From Vibrio casei (GTDB taxonomy: Bacteria; Pseudomonadota; Gammaproteobacteria; Enterobacterales; Vibrionaceae): a DNA stretch of 64,000 nt. The stretch spans positions 2,692,635-2,756,634 of the forward strand of contig NZ_AP018680.1 in NCBI RefSeq assembly GCF_002218025.2. Direction: 5' to 3'. Made by a program: the position numbers and the translations under genes. Positions 35,121-45,229 of this stretch are shown in pieces. The notes below the pieces were generated by a model. The model had not been told where the DNA came from and did no database searches. It worked only from the letters and a program-made list of their open reading frames with translations. How positions within the stretch are numbered: position 1 is the first letter of the stretch; each line of letters opens with the position of its first letter.

Positions 35121-36125
35121 ATGAACGATACCGACGTACAACTGAATATGGCTTTTAATTTTGAAGCCTTAACGCCTGATTTCATGTGGTATGCACTAGA
35201 AAGCATTGGTATTCGAGCCGAATCTGGGCTGCTGGCACTAAACAGCTATGAAAACCGTGTGTACCAATTTATCGATGAAGACAAACGACGTTATGTTGTG
35301 AAATTTTATCGGCCACAACGTTGGACACAACAACAAATATTGGAAGAGCATCATTTCACCCTCGAATTATTAGAACAAGATATTCCCGTCGCGCCACCTT
35401 GTCTAATAAACGGCATGACATTACACCAATACCAAGGGTATTACTTTGCACTATTCGCCAGTGTCGGGGGCCGTCAATTTGAAGTCGATAACCTTGATCA
35501 ATTAGAAGGTGTTGGGCGATTTTTAGGTCGAATGCATCAAGTGGGACAAGCTAAGCCTTTTCTTCACCGTCCTACCATGAGTTTAGAAGAATACTTATAT
35601 CAACCACGCAAACTTCTTAATAACAGTCCCTTCATTCCAAGCTATTTAGAAAACAGCTTTTTTAGTGACCTAGATAGGCTGATTGATCAATTAGAGCAAC
35701 ATTGGACAGAACCTAAATCAATTATTCGATTACATGGTGATTGCCATCCGGGGAATATTTTATGGCGTGATGGCCCTATGTTTGTCGATTTAGATGACTC
35801 CCGCAATGGCCCCGCGATTCAAGATATATGGATGCTACTGAGCGGTGATCGCCAAGATAAAACGATGCAACTGGACATAGTTTTAGAGGCTTATTCAGAG
35901 TTTTCACATTTTGATACCAATCAATTGAAACTGATTGAGCCTTTGCGAGGTCTTAGGATGGTGCATTACATGGCGTGGCTGGCAAAACGCTGGAACGATC
36001 CAGCTTTTCCGATTGCATTTCCATGGTTTAACGATGCAAAATACTGGGAAAATCAAGTACTGGCATTTAAAGAACAAATTGCCACTTTACAAGAACCAAC
36101 ATTATCATTAACCCCACAATGGTAA
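35121..36125 (+). CDS. srkA: Stress response kinase SrkA (YihE)
   Basis: Ser/Thr protein kinase of the APH fold that protects against stress-induced death. 334 residues from 35121; an ATG at 35148 (MAFNFEALTPD) aligns equally well with the E. coli start and neither has a clear ribosome-binding site. Seen: LNSYENRVYQFIDEDKRRYVVKFYRP with the ATP-site lysine, IIRLHGDCHPGNILW with the catalytic aspartate and asparagine, and FVDLDDSRNGP with the metal-binding aspartate. A terminator hairpin ends at the first ATG. It is followed by dsbA, as in E. coli. Confidence 0.93.
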   Translation: MNDTDVQLNMAFNFEALTPDFMWYALESIGIRAESGLLALNSYENRVYQFIDEDKRRYVVKFYRPQRWTQQQILEEHHFTLELLEQDIPVAPPCLINGMTLHQYQGYYFALFASVGGRQFEVDNLDQLEGVGRFLGRMHQVGQAKPFLHRPTMSLEEYLYQPRKLLNNSPFIPSYLENSFFSDLDRLIDQLEQHWTEPKSIIRLHGDCHPGNILWRDGPMFVDLDDSRNGPAIQDIWMLLSGDRQDKTMQLDIVLEAYSEFSHFDTNQLKLIEPLRGLRMVHYMAWLAKRWNDPAFPIAFPWFNDAKYWENQVLAFKEQIATLQEPTLSLTPQW

Positions 36126-36158
36126 TTCGCTTTTAAATGAAATGGAGTTGATTCACTA

Positions 36159-36758
36159 ATGAAAAAAATTGTTACCTTTTTTGCTGCGCTTTTACTAAGC
36201 TTTGCAGTCCAAGCAGAACGTTTTCCTGAAGGCGATTACTATAAAGTTATCGACTTACCACGTTCATCAAGTCCTATTGTGACTGAGTTTTTCTCTTTTT
36301 ATTGCCCACACTGTAATGACTTTGAACCTATGATTGGCGCCCTTAAAAAGCACCTTGATGGCAAGGCCGAATTCGAAAAAGTACCGGTTTCCTTTATGGG
36401 GGGCAACATGGGTAAGCCAATGAGTAAAGCTTATGCAACCATGGTGTCTTTAAATGTGGATGATAAATTAACCCCTGTGATGTTTAACCGCATTCACGCC
36501 CAACGTAACCCACCAAAAGATGAAGCAGATCTTCGCCAAATTTTCTTAGATAACGGTGTATCTGCCTCTGATTTTGATGGTACTTACAATAGTTTCGCGG
36601 TGGACTCTATGGTTCGCCGTTTCGACAAATCCTTTAAAGATAGTGGGCTATCGGGTGTTCCAACCGTTGTCGTCAACAATAAATACGTTGTCGATGCGAG
36701 CAAAATAAAAGACATCAACGAATACTTCGATTTAATTGATTCTTTATTGAAAAAATAA
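36159..36758 (+). CDS. dsbA: Periplasmic thiol:disulfide oxidase DsbA
   Basis: Introduces disulfide bonds into exported proteins. 199 residues with a signal peptide ([19 protein letters not shown], cleavage after residue 19). The active site is Cys49-Pro-His-Cys52 in FYCPHC, within a thioredoxin fold; the cis-proline is in SGVPTVVVN. It begins 33 bases after srkA, with which it is probably co-transcribed, and ends before a terminator. Confidence 0.97.
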   Translation: MKKIVTFFAALLLSFAVQAERFPEGDYYKVIDLPRSSSPIVTEFFSFYCPHCNDFEPMIGALKKHLDGKAEFEKVPVSFMGGNMGKPMSKAYATMVSLNVDDKLTPVMFNRIHAQRNPPKDEADLRQIFLDNGVSASDFDGTYNSFAVDSMVRRFDKSFKDSGLSGVPTVVVNNKYVVDASKIKDINEYFDLIDSLLKK

Positions 36759-36773
36759 TTCGATAACACAAAC

Positions 36774-36806
36774 AAAACGGGAAGCTTAGTCAGCTTCTCG
36801 TTTTTT
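36774..36806. terminator. Terminator between dsbA and comM
   Basis: AAAACGGGAAGCT and AGCTTCTCGTTTT arms (one wobble, 5-base loop) followed by a T-run. The A-run on the left makes it usable for comM as well. Confidence 0.8.
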
Positions 36807-36841
36807 ATACTCGCCATTCTACCGCCTTCGAAATAAAAGAA

Positions 36842-38365
36842 TCACACCGCTTGTGCGGTAAGTTGCTTCAATAAACGATCCATATTTCGATAACCTAATG
36901 CTTCCGCTAAGTGGGGTTTTTGGATGTTTTCACAACCAGATAAATCGGCAATAGTACGCGCTACTTTTAAAATACGGTGATACGCTCTCACTGACAATCC
37001 AAGCTGATGCAAGGCATGCTCTAAAAACTCCGCATCTTGCTTTTCTAGTTGACAGTAATGTTCAATTTCTCTGCTCCCCAATAATGCATTCACCTTACCG
37101 CTGCGTTTTAACATTACTTGTCTGGCTTGCCATACACGCGCTTTAACCACCTCAGTCGGCTCACCTCGCTCTCCACCTTGAGATAGCATCCCTTTAGGTA
37201 ACGCGGGAATTTCTATCGACATATCAAATCGATCTAATAACGGGCCAGATAAACGGCTTAAATACCGTAAGATCAGTTGAGGATTGGTACGAGACTGAGA
37301 CCCTTCATAATGCCCCGTTGGGCTAGGATTTAACGCGCCCACCAATTGAAAACGTGCCGGAAAACGAGTTTTACCTGCAGCGCGCGAGATAATGATTTCA
37401 CCAGACTCTAATGGCTCACGTAAAGAGTCGAGTACTTTTCGATCAAATTCTGGCATCTCATCTAAAAACAACAATCCATTATGAGCCAATGATATCTCTC
37501 CCGGCCTTGGGATCGAACCACCCCCTACCAATGCCGCCATTGAACTGGAGTGATGTGGTGCACGAAAAGGCCGGGTTTTCCAATTATGATGATTAATATC
37601 TAACTCTGTCAGTGAGGCTACCGATGCGCTTTCTAATGCTTCATCATTTTCCATCTCGGGGAGTAAATCGCACAACCGAGACGCCAACATTGTTTTACCA
37701 GTACCGGGAGGCCCGAGAAACAGTAAATTATGCGAACCTGCGGCGGCGATTTCAAGCGCACGCTTGCCTTGTTGCTGCCCAATGATATCTTGAAGATCTC
37801 GTTCGTTGGTTTTCACTTCTGGTTGGTGGGGAGCAATAAAAAGGCTTAGGTTTTGTTGACCACATAAATCCGCACAAACTTCCAATAACGTCGCGGCTGA
37901 TTTATGTAACCCTTCCCCAACCAACGCCGCTTGATCGCCATTATCATTCGGCACCACCAAGCATCGTTGCTGCTTTTTACACGCCAATGCGGCAGGCAAT
38001 ACGCCTTTCACACGGCGCAATTCTCCCGATAATGCAAGCTCCCCAACAAACTCATAATGCTCTAACTTATTGATCGCAATTTGCTGAGAAGCAGCCAAAA
38101 TCCCTAATGCTATTGGTAAGTCAAAACGCCCCCCTTCTTTGGGTAAATCAGCAGGCGCCAAATTGACAGTGATGCGTTTAGCCGGAAATTCAAAATTAGA
38201 ATTTAAAATGGCGCTGCGAACGCGATCTTTAGATTCTTTGACCGTCGTCTCTGGTAAACCCACCAAAGAGAACCCCGGCATGCCGTTACTAATATGCACT
38301 TCAACGGTCACTTCAGGAGCTTCCACCCCAACACACGCTCGGCTATGTATGATTGCCAATTCCAT
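36842..38365 (-). CDS. comM: ComM, branch-migration helicase (YifB, Mg-chelatase-like AAA+)
   Basis: Hexameric AAA+ helicase that extends recombination during natural transformation. The start at 38365 (MELAIIHSRACVGVEAP) aligns with E. coli YifB; an ATG four codons earlier is possible. About 507 residues: N-terminal Lon-like domain (HISNGMPGFSLVGLPETTVKESKDRVRSA region), AAA+ core with Walker A FLGPPGTGKTML and Walker B LLFLDEMPEF, then a C-terminal domain with RAYHRILKVARTIADL. It is divergent from the ilv operon, as in vibrios. Confidence 0.96.
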   Translation of the reverse strand: MELAIIHSRACVGVEAPEVTVEVHISNGMPGFSLVGLPETTVKESKDRVRSAILNSNFEFPAKRITVNLAPADLPKEGGRFDLPIALGILAASQQIAINKLEHYEFVGELALSGELRRVKGVLPAALACKKQQRCLVVPNDNGDQAALVGEGLHKSAATLLEVCADLCGQQNLSLFIAPHQPEVKTNERDLQDIIGQQQGKRALEIAAAGSHNLLFLGPPGTGKTMLASRLCDLLPEMENDEALESASVASLTELDINHHNWKTRPFRAPHHSSSMAALVGGGSIPRPGEISLAHNGLLFLDEMPEFDRKVLDSLREPLESGEIIISRAAGKTRFPARFQLVGALNPSPTGHYEGSQSRTNPQLILRYLSRLSGPLLDRFDMSIEIPALPKGMLSQGGERGEPTEVVKARVWQARQVMLKRSGKVNALLGSREIEHYCQLEKQDAEFLEHALHQLGLSVRAYHRILKVARTIADLSGCENIQKPHLAEALGYRNMDRLLKQLTAQAV

Positions 38366-38566
38366 TTTTTTATCCATTAATTAATTTGCCATAATTGACT
38401 GTTTTTTATCTGTATAGCTTTATATACAAGCTTTGAGCTGGGTCGTATGGTTAAAAAAGTGTGAGTTTTTGCTTGTATTATAAGCAGAGTCTGTGATACC
38501 ACTAACAATACACGTTTACTAAAGTGCTTATTTGAAACTCAATATATGCATTTACATGGAAAATTA

Positions 38567-38656
38567 ATGAACAAAATCGCTAAGCTAAACCTTCTCATTA
38601 TTGTCATTCTCGTGGTCATTATTCGATCCGCGCGGGGATTAGTGAGCGATAAGTAA
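38567..38656 (+). CDS. ilvL: ilv operon leader peptide IlvL
   Basis: A 29-codon frame from ATG 38567 to TAA 38656. It is packed with control codons: of its residues, nearly half are Leu, Ile or Val (LNLLIIVILVVII run). Its position before a hairpin terminator and ilvG is that of the enterobacterial IlvL leader. Stalling on scarce branched-chain aminoacyl-tRNA should favour an antiterminator and allow transcription of ilvGMEDA. Confidence 0.88.
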   Translation: MNKIAKLNLLIIVILVVIIRSARGLVSDK

Positions 38657-38670
38657 ACACCAACACTAAC

Positions 38671-38705
38671 AAGCCCCCGCACTCAAGTCCGGGGGCTTTT
38701 TTTAT
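38671..38705 (+). terminator. ilv operon attenuator
   Basis: AAGCCCCCG (38671-38679), 10-base loop, CGGGGGCTT (38690-38698), followed by a run of T. It sits 15 bases after the ilvL stop and about 100 before ilvG: a transcription attenuator. Confidence 0.88.
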
Positions 38706-38804
38706 CATTAAAGAATCAAAAAATAAGAACAAATTAAAATGGGGCAAGGGAATGTCAATGTGGAAATCATTAAGGAAAGCAACTAGCTCAAGGGAGAATC
38801 ACTC

Positions 38805-40451
38805 ATGAATGGATCGGAGCTGGTCGTCAGCGCGTTACAACAAGAAGGCATCAAAACCATATTTGGTTACCCAGGAGGGGCCATCATGCCAATTTATGAC
38901 GCGTTGTATGATGGTGGGGTTGAACACATCCTATGCCGTCATGAGCAAGGCGCTGTCATGGCTGCCATTGGCATGGCACGTTCAACGCAAGAAGTTGCGG
39001 TATGCATGGCAACATCTGGCCCAGGTGCCACTAATTTAGTCACAGGCCTTGCCGATGCATTAATGGATTCTATCCCAATTGTGGCCATTACTGGGCAAGT
39101 TGCCAGCAGTCACATAGGTACTGATGCATTTCAAGAAATGGATGTGATTGGCATGTCGCTGTCTTGCTGTAAACACAGCTATTTAGTCACCGATATAAAT
39201 GATCTCGCCCCTATTCTTTCAGAAGCATTTGAAGTGGCAAAATCAGGTCGACCCGGTCCCGTTTTAGTTGATATCGCAAAAGATGTGCAATTAGCCGAAG
39301 CACCGGTAAAAATCTTACCTGAATTTACCCCCCCCCCAATTCCTGTTGCCAACAAAACTGCCATTGAACAAGCTCAACAAGTCTTAGCGAAAAGCCGTAA
39401 ACCAGTGTTGTATGTTGGGGGAGGCGTACAGCTAGCCAAAGCCACCGATACGGTTCGAGAATTTCTAAAGCTAAACCCTATGCCAGCCGTCAGCACCTTA
39501 AAAGGCTTAGGTTCCATAGAGCGCCATTACCCACACTACCTTGGTATGCTTGGAATGCATGGCACCAAAGCCGCTAACCTAGTGGTACAAGAAGCAGATT
39601 TATTGATTGTTGTTGGCGCGCGCTTTGACGACCGAGTAACCGGAAAGCTCGACACCTTCGCTCCACACGCCAAAGTAATCCATTTAGATATTGATGCTGC
39701 TGAATTTAACAAGCTTCGTTTAGCTCATGCGTCATTACGTGGCGATCTCAACCTGTTATTGCCTCAGTTGGAATTGAGTAATGACATAACGGAGTGGGTT
39801 GACCACTGCAATCGCTTACGCACTAAATTCAAGTGGCGTTATGACCATCCCGGCGATCTTATCTATGCTCCAAAACTCCTTAAACAATTAAGCGACATGA
39901 TGCCGGACAGCGCTATAGTCTCCACGGATGTAGGTCAACACCAAATGTGGGCGGCTCAACATATTCAACCTCGCGCTCCGCAAAATTACATCACGTCAGC
40001 TGGCCTTGGCACTATGGGGTTTGGCCTTCCAGCGGCTATGGGCGCTAAAGTTGCTCGCCCAGATGATGAATCCATCCTCATCACTGGAGATGGTTCTTTT
40101 ATGATGAATATTCAAGAGCTTGGTACTTTAAAGCGCCGCCAAATCCCAGTAAAAATGGTACTACTGAATAACCAACGTTTGGGTATGGTTCGCCAATGGC
40201 AATCCCTATTTTTTGATGGAAGGCACAGTGAAACAATTTTAGATGACAACCCAGATTTCATCATGCTCGCCAAAGCGTTTGATATTCCAGGAAAAACCAT
40301 TACACGCAAAGAGGAAGTAGAGCCAGCATTACAAGAAATGCTCGCCAGTAAGACCTCGTATTTATTACATGTATTAATTTCTGAAGAAGAAAACGTTTGG
40401 CCATTAGTGCCACCGGGTGCCGCAAACCAAGATATGTTGGAGAATACCTAA
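38805..40451 (+). CDS. ilvG: Acetolactate synthase II large subunit IlvG
   Basis: TPP- and FAD-dependent catalytic subunit for the first common step of valine/isoleucine synthesis. 548 residues and intact, unlike the frameshifted E. coli K-12 copy. Seen: the N-terminal TPP domain with [14 protein letters not shown] and the catalytic glutamate in RHEQGA, the central FAD-binding domain, and the C-terminal [12 protein letters not shown] metal/TPP motif. Codons for EFTPPPIP contain a run of ten C (39328-39337). The stop overlaps ilvM by one base. Confidence 0.97.
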   Translation: MNGSELVVSALQQEGIKTIFGYPGGAIMPIYDALYDGGVEHILCRHEQGAVMAAIGMARSTQEVAVCMATSGPGATNLVTGLADALMDSIPIVAITGQVASSHIGTDAFQEMDVIGMSLSCCKHSYLVTDINDLAPILSEAFEVAKSGRPGPVLVDIAKDVQLAEAPVKILPEFTPPPIPVANKTAIEQAQQVLAKSRKPVLYVGGGVQLAKATDTVREFLKLNPMPAVSTLKGLGSIERHYPHYLGMLGMHGTKAANLVVQEADLLIVVGARFDDRVTGKLDTFAPHAKVIHLDIDAAEFNKLRLAHASLRGDLNLLLPQLELSNDITEWVDHCNRLRTKFKWRYDHPGDLIYAPKLLKQLSDMMPDSAIVSTDVGQHQMWAAQHIQPRAPQNYITSAGLGTMGFGLPAAMGAKVARPDDESILITGDGSFMMNIQELGTLKRRQIPVKMVLLNNQRLGMVRQWQSLFFDGRHSETILDDNPDFIMLAKAFDIPGKTITRKEEVEPALQEMLASKTSYLLHVLISEEENVWPLVPPGAANQDMLENT

Positions 40452-40705
40452 TGGACAGATATCAATTAAACATCAAAGCCGATGATAAACCAGTATTACT
40501 AGAACGGGTATTGCGTGTCATCCGCCATCGTGGTTTTATAATTAGACAAGTAATAGCCACAGTTAATCATGAAAGTAATATTGCCAGCGTCGAAATCATT
40601 GTCGATAGCGGCCGTCCAATCAGCATTCTTATTAACCAAATAGAAAAGCTATGGGATATTCGCACGGTAGAAACACAACTATTACAAACTCACCTCTCAG
40701 AGTGA
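40451..40705 (+). CDS. ilvM: Acetolactate synthase II small subunit IlvM
   Basis: Regulatory subunit that activates IlvG. The start ATG 40451 shares a base with the ilvG stop (TAATG), so translation is coupled. 84 residues forming one ACT domain (YQLNIKADDKPVLLERVLRVIRHRGF...), the length of enterobacterial IlvM. It is too short to be the IlvH/IlvN form. Confidence 0.95.
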   Translation: MDRYQLNIKADDKPVLLERVLRVIRHRGFIIRQVIATVNHESNIASVEIIVDSGRPISILINQIEKLWDIRTVETQLLQTHLSE

Positions 40706-40735
40706 GCCTCGACGGATTGAAGAAGGGATAAAATA

Positions 40736-41674
40736 ATGTCAACAAACACAGCGGATTTTATTTGGTTTAACGGAAAAATGGTACCTTGGGCAGACGCGAA
40801 TGTGCATGTTTTAACGCACTCAATGCATTATGGCACCTCGGTTTTTGAAGGCGTTCGTTGTTACGATACACCGAACGGGCCGATCGTCTTCCGCCACCGT
40901 GAACACATGCAGCGCTTAAAAGATTCCGCTAAAATTTATCGCTTCCCAATCCCTTATTCGGTGGATGAAATCATGGAAGCCTGTCGTGAGACATTGCGAG
41001 CCAACAAGCTCGATTCGGCTTATATTCGTCCACTTGGCTTTATTGGTAATGTCGGCCTTGGCGTTTGCCCACCCGTTGATTCAGAAATGGAATTGATCAT
41101 TGCGGCCTTCCCATGGGGCGCTTACTTAGGTGAAGAAGCGCTTGCTAATGGCGTTGATGCCATGATTTCCAGCTGGAATCGCGCCGCGCCGAATACTATT
41201 CCAACCGCGGCTAAAGCCGGTGGTAACTATCTTTCATCTTTACTGGTGGGCGGCGAAGCGCGTCGTCACGGTTACGATGAAGGTATTGCCTTAAGTGTGA
41301 ACGGTTATATTTCAGAAGGTGCGGGTGAAAATATTTTTGTGATTAAAAACGGAAAAATTGTCACACCACCTGCCACCAGCTCAATTCTACCGGGTATCAC
41401 TCGTGATTCTATTGTAACGCTAGCTCGTGATTTAGGTTACGAGGTTATCGAAGCAGATATTGCTCGCGAAGCGCTCTACCTTGCAGACGAAGTCTTTATG
41501 ACAGGCACCGCCGCTGAAATCGTTCCGGTGCGTAGTGTTGACCAAATTACCGTTGGTGAAGGCAAACGAGGCCCGATCACTGAACAAATTCAATCGACTT
41601 TCTTTGGCCTATTTAATGGCACAACCGAAGATAAGTGGGGCTGGCTCGATCCAGTCTACCCACAAAGTAAATAA
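40736..41674 (+). CDS. ilvE: Branched-chain amino acid aminotransferase IlvE
   Basis: PLP-dependent transamination of branched-chain 2-oxo acids with glutamate. 312 residues, fold-type IV. Seen: THSMHYGTSVFEGVRCY near the N-terminus, the AKAGGNYLSSLL block with the PLP lysine, GYISEGAGENIF, and EVFMTGTAAEIVPV with the phosphate-binding threonine-glycine. Third gene of ilvGMEDA; an inverted repeat follows it. Confidence 0.97.
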   Translation: MSTNTADFIWFNGKMVPWADANVHVLTHSMHYGTSVFEGVRCYDTPNGPIVFRHREHMQRLKDSAKIYRFPIPYSVDEIMEACRETLRANKLDSAYIRPLGFIGNVGLGVCPPVDSEMELIIAAFPWGAYLGEEALANGVDAMISSWNRAAPNTIPTAAKAGGNYLSSLLVGGEARRHGYDEGIALSVNGYISEGAGENIFVIKNGKIVTPPATSSILPGITRDSIVTLARDLGYEVIEADIAREALYLADEVFMTGTAAEIVPVRSVDQITVGEGKRGPITEQIQSTFFGLFNGTTEDKWGWLDPVYPQSK

Positions 41675-41679
41675 AAATA

Positions 41680-41707
41680 AAAGGAAGGAAATAACGCCTT
41701 CCTTTTT
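41680..41707 (+). terminator. Hairpin between ilvE and ilvD
   Basis: AAAGGAAGG (41680-41688), 8-base loop, CCTTCCTTT (41697-41705), then TT. It looks like a weak internal terminator or an RNA stabiliser, and could lower ilvDA expression relative to ilvGME. Confidence 0.6.
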
Positions 41708-41750
41708 AACTCATTTTAAATTTAAACATTTGTATTAAAGGGAATTAATT

Positions 41751-43592
41751 ATGCCAATCTATCGCTCTGCCACCACCACTCATGGACGAAACATGGCAGG
41801 TGCTCGTGCTTTATGGCGCGCCACCGGTGTAAAAGAAGAAGATTTTGGTAAGCCAATTATTGCCGTGGTCAACTCATTTACCCAGTTTGTTCCGGGTCAC
41901 GTACACCTAAAAGACATGGGTCAACTAGTTGCAGCTGAAATAGAAAAAGCCGGTGGTATTGCCAAAGAATTTAATACCATCGCTGTCGATGATGGTATTG
42001 CGATGGGGCACGGCGGTATGTTGTATTCATTGCCTTCGCGTGAGCTTATCGCTGATTCCGTTGAATACATGGTCAATGCCCACTGCGCCGATGCGATGGT
42101 ATGTATTTCAAACTGTGACAAAATCACTCCGGGAATGTTGATGGCGTCACTACGCTTAAATATTCCAGTGATATTTGTCTCTGGCGGTCCAATGGAAGCG
42201 GGTAAAACCAAGCTTTCCGATCAGATCATCAAACTTGATTTAGTAGATGCCATGATCCAAGGCGCCGATCCAAAAGTCTCGGATGCACAAAGTGAGCAAG
42301 TAGAACGCTCTGCTTGTCCAACTTGTGGTTCATGCTCTGGTATGTTTACCGCTAACTCAATGAACTGTTTAACCGAAGCGCTGGGGCTAAGCCAACCGGG
42401 TAATGGTTCAATGCTCGCTACTCACGCCGATCGCGAACAACTTTTCCTTACCGCGGGTCAACGTATTGTTGATCTAGCAAAGCGTTATTACTTAGAAGAT
42501 GACGAGTCTGCTCTACCTCGCAGCATTGCCTCACGTGCGGCCTTTGAAAACGCTATGGCATTAGATGTCGCAATGGGAGGGTCAACCAACACTGTTCTTC
42601 ACTTAGTCGCCGCCGCGCAAGAAGGTGAGATTGACTTCACCATGGAAGACATTGACCGTATTTCTCGTCAAATTCCAAACATTTGTAAAGTGGCGCCTTC
42701 CACGCCTAAATACCATATGGAAGATGTACACCGAGCTGGGGGGGTGATGGCGATTTTAGGTGAGCTTAATCGCGCCGGCCTTATCAACAATCAAACCAAT
42801 ACCGTATTAGGCATGACAATGGAGCAGCAGCTTGCCCACTATGACATCATGCAAACCCAATCGGAAGAGGTGAAAAAGTTCTTCCGCGCCGGTCCAGCAG
42901 GCATTCGTACCACCAAAGCTTTCTCACAAGACTGCCGTTGGGACACACTCGATGATGATCGTGAGAATGGTTGCATTCGCACTAAAGAAAACGCCTTTAG
43001 CCAAGATGGTGGCCTTGCCGTACTCAGCGGTAATATCGCCCTTGATGGCTGCATTGTGAAAACAGCCGGTGTTGATGAAAACAGTTTAACATTCGAAGGT
43101 CCAGCCGTCGTATTTGAAAGCCAAGAAAGCGCCGTTGAAGGCATTTTAGGCGGTAAAATCAAAGCTGGTGATGTGGTGGTGATTCGCTATGAAGGCCCTA
43201 AAGGCGGCCCTGGCATGCAAGAAATGCTCTACCCAACCACTTATCTTAAATCAATGGGCTTAGGGAAAGAGTGTGCGTTATTAACCGATGGTCGCTTCTC
43301 GGGTGGAACATCTGGTTTATCCATTGGTCACGTTTCACCGGAAGCGGCCAATGGCGGTACCATTGGATTAGTTAATCAAGGCGATATCATTACGATTGAT
43401 ATTCCAAACCGCACCATAGAACTAAAAGTAACCGAACAAGAACTGGCAGAACGTCATGCCAAACAAGAGCAACTAGGCTGGAAACCAGTTGCTCGTGAGC
43501 GTGTGGTTTCTTATGCACTAAAAGCCTATGCCATGCTAGCAACCAGCGCAGATAAAGGCGCGGTACGTGATAAATCTAAGCTAGAAGGGTAA
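41751..43592 (+). CDS. ilvD: Dihydroxy-acid dehydratase IlvD
   Basis: Fe-S dehydratase converting 2,3-dihydroxy acids to 2-oxo acids in branched-chain synthesis. 613 residues. Seen: [14 protein letters not shown] with one cluster cysteine, [19 protein letters not shown] with another, and [19 protein letters not shown] in the C-terminal domain. Codes for the fourth enzyme of ilvGMEDA, four bases before ilvA. Confidence 0.97.
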   Translation: MPIYRSATTTHGRNMAGARALWRATGVKEEDFGKPIIAVVNSFTQFVPGHVHLKDMGQLVAAEIEKAGGIAKEFNTIAVDDGIAMGHGGMLYSLPSRELIADSVEYMVNAHCADAMVCISNCDKITPGMLMASLRLNIPVIFVSGGPMEAGKTKLSDQIIKLDLVDAMIQGADPKVSDAQSEQVERSACPTCGSCSGMFTANSMNCLTEALGLSQPGNGSMLATHADREQLFLTAGQRIVDLAKRYYLEDDESALPRSIASRAAFENAMALDVAMGGSTNTVLHLVAAAQEGEIDFTMEDIDRISRQIPNICKVAPSTPKYHMEDVHRAGGVMAILGELNRAGLINNQTNTVLGMTMEQQLAHYDIMQTQSEEVKKFFRAGPAGIRTTKAFSQDCRWDTLDDDRENGCIRTKENAFSQDGGLAVLSGNIALDGCIVKTAGVDENSLTFEGPAVVFESQESAVEGILGGKIKAGDVVVIRYEGPKGGPGMQEMLYPTTYLKSMGLGKECALLTDGRFSGGTSGLSIGHVSPEAANGGTIGLVNQGDIITIDIPNRTIELKVTEQELAERHAKQEQLGWKPVARERVVSYALKAYAMLATSADKGAVRDKSKLEG

Positions 43593-43596
43593 TCCT

Positions 43597-45150
43597 ATGG
43601 CCGAAGATAGTGAGCAATCTAAGCTAAACCTTCCATACACTGGCGCAGAATACCTGCGCCAGATCTTGCGCGCACCTATTTATGAAGTGGCACAAGTCAC
43701 ACCGCTGCAAACTTTAACCCGTTTATCAGAGCGTTTAGGCAATCACATCCAGCTTAAACGTGAAGACAGACAACCGGTGCATTCATTTAAATTGCGTGGC
43801 GCTTACAACATGGTTGCCAGTTTAACCAATGCACAAAAACAGGCGGGCGTGATCACCGCCTCTGCGGGCAATCACGCTCAAGGTATTGCGCTTTCAGGTA
43901 AGCATCTATCTATTCGCGCCATCATTGTCATGCCCAAAACCACACCTGACATAAAAGTCAATGCGGTACGCGGTTATGGCGGTGAAGTCGTATTACATGG
44001 TAATAATTTTGATGAAGCCAAAGGAGAAGCAGAGCGTTTAGCCGCCGAACATGCTTACACGTATGTGCCTCCCTTTGATCATCCTTTAGTGATCGCAGGG
44101 CAAGGCACTATTGGCATGGAAATGCTGCAACAAAATGGTCACTTAGATTATATATTTGTACCCGTTGGTGGTGGTGGTTTAGCCGCAGGTGTGGCTGTAC
44201 TTATCAAGCAACTTATGCCGGAAATCAAAGTGATTGCGGTAGAGCCTGAAGACTCAGCATGTTTAAAAGCAGCGCTTAATGCAGGAAAACCTGTGCCACT
44301 GGAGCGCGTCAGTATGTTTGCGGATGGCGTAGCGGTTAAAATCATCGGCAATGAGACTTTCCGTTTATGTCAGGAATATCTTGATGGGCACATTTGTGTT
44401 TCTAGCGACGAAATTTGCGCAGCGGTTAAAGATATTTTTGAAGACACCCGTGCGATTGCTGAGCCTTCTGGCGCACTGGCTTTAGCTGGGTTGAAAAAAT
44501 ACGCCGAGCAAAACCAACTCAAAGACAAACAACTTGGCGCGATATTGTCTGGTGCGAATACCAATTTTCACGGCTTGCGTTATGTGTCTGAACGTTGTGA
44601 ATTAGGTGAAAAGCGCGAAGGCTTATTGGCCGTGACCATTCCTGAACGCAAAGGCGCTTTCTTCGAATTCTGTAACCTAATTGGTGGTCGTGCCGTCACT
44701 GAATTTAACTATCGTTATAACGATGATAAACAAGCCAATATTTTTGTTGGGGTACGGTTGCAAGAAGGCCAGCAAGAACTCGATCATATCGTAGAGGATT
44801 TACGTAACGGCGGTTATCCAGTAGCAGACCTTTCTGATGACGAAATGGCTAAGCTGCATGTTCGTTATATGATTGGTGGAAAACCGCTGAAACCACTCAA
44901 AGAGCGTTTATACAGCTTTGAGTTTCCTGAATCTCCAGGTGCACTACTGAATTTCCTCAGTACCCTAGGCACTCACTGGAACATCAGCTTATTTAACTAC
45001 CGTAACCATGGCGCCGATTATGGTCGAGTGTTATGTGGTTTTGAGCTAGAAGATTCCGACTTAGAACGCTTCTCTGCTCATCTAAAAGAGTTGGGTTACC
45101 AATATAAAGATGAAAATGACAGCCCATCGTATAAGTTCTTTTTAAGTTAA
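43597..45150 (+). CDS. ilvA: Biosynthetic threonine deaminase IlvA
   Basis: PLP enzyme making 2-oxobutyrate from threonine, the committed step to isoleucine, inhibited by isoleucine. 517 residues: a catalytic domain with HSFKLRGAYNM (PLP lysine), SAGNHAQGIAL and VGGGGLAAGVA (phosphate cradle), then two ACT-like regulatory units (AVTIPERKGAFFEFCNLIGG and SFEFPESPGALLNFLSTLG). It begins four bases after ilvD and is last in the operon, before a terminator. Confidence 0.97.
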   Translation: MAEDSEQSKLNLPYTGAEYLRQILRAPIYEVAQVTPLQTLTRLSERLGNHIQLKREDRQPVHSFKLRGAYNMVASLTNAQKQAGVITASAGNHAQGIALSGKHLSIRAIIVMPKTTPDIKVNAVRGYGGEVVLHGNNFDEAKGEAERLAAEHAYTYVPPFDHPLVIAGQGTIGMEMLQQNGHLDYIFVPVGGGGLAAGVAVLIKQLMPEIKVIAVEPEDSACLKAALNAGKPVPLERVSMFADGVAVKIIGNETFRLCQEYLDGHICVSSDEICAAVKDIFEDTRAIAEPSGALALAGLKKYAEQNQLKDKQLGAILSGANTNFHGLRYVSERCELGEKREGLLAVTIPERKGAFFEFCNLIGGRAVTEFNYRYNDDKQANIFVGVRLQEGQQELDHIVEDLRNGGYPVADLSDDEMAKLHVRYMIGGKPLKPLKERLYSFEFPESPGALLNFLSTLGTHWNISLFNYRNHGADYGRVLCGFELEDSDLERFSAHLKELGYQYKDENDSPSYKFFLS

Positions 45151-45178
45151 CTTTAACAACAAGCTAGTCTAAAAAATC

Positions 45179-45221
45179 AAGGCACTTATCATCCAACACA
45201 TAACGATGATAGGTGCTTTTT
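45179..45221. terminator. Terminator between ilvA and murR
   Basis: AAGGCAC-TTATCAT and ATGATA-GGTGCTTTTT arms with a 13-base loop and T-run. Serves ilvA; murR ends nine bases further. Confidence 0.72.
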
Positions 45222-45229
45222 CTTGGCGA

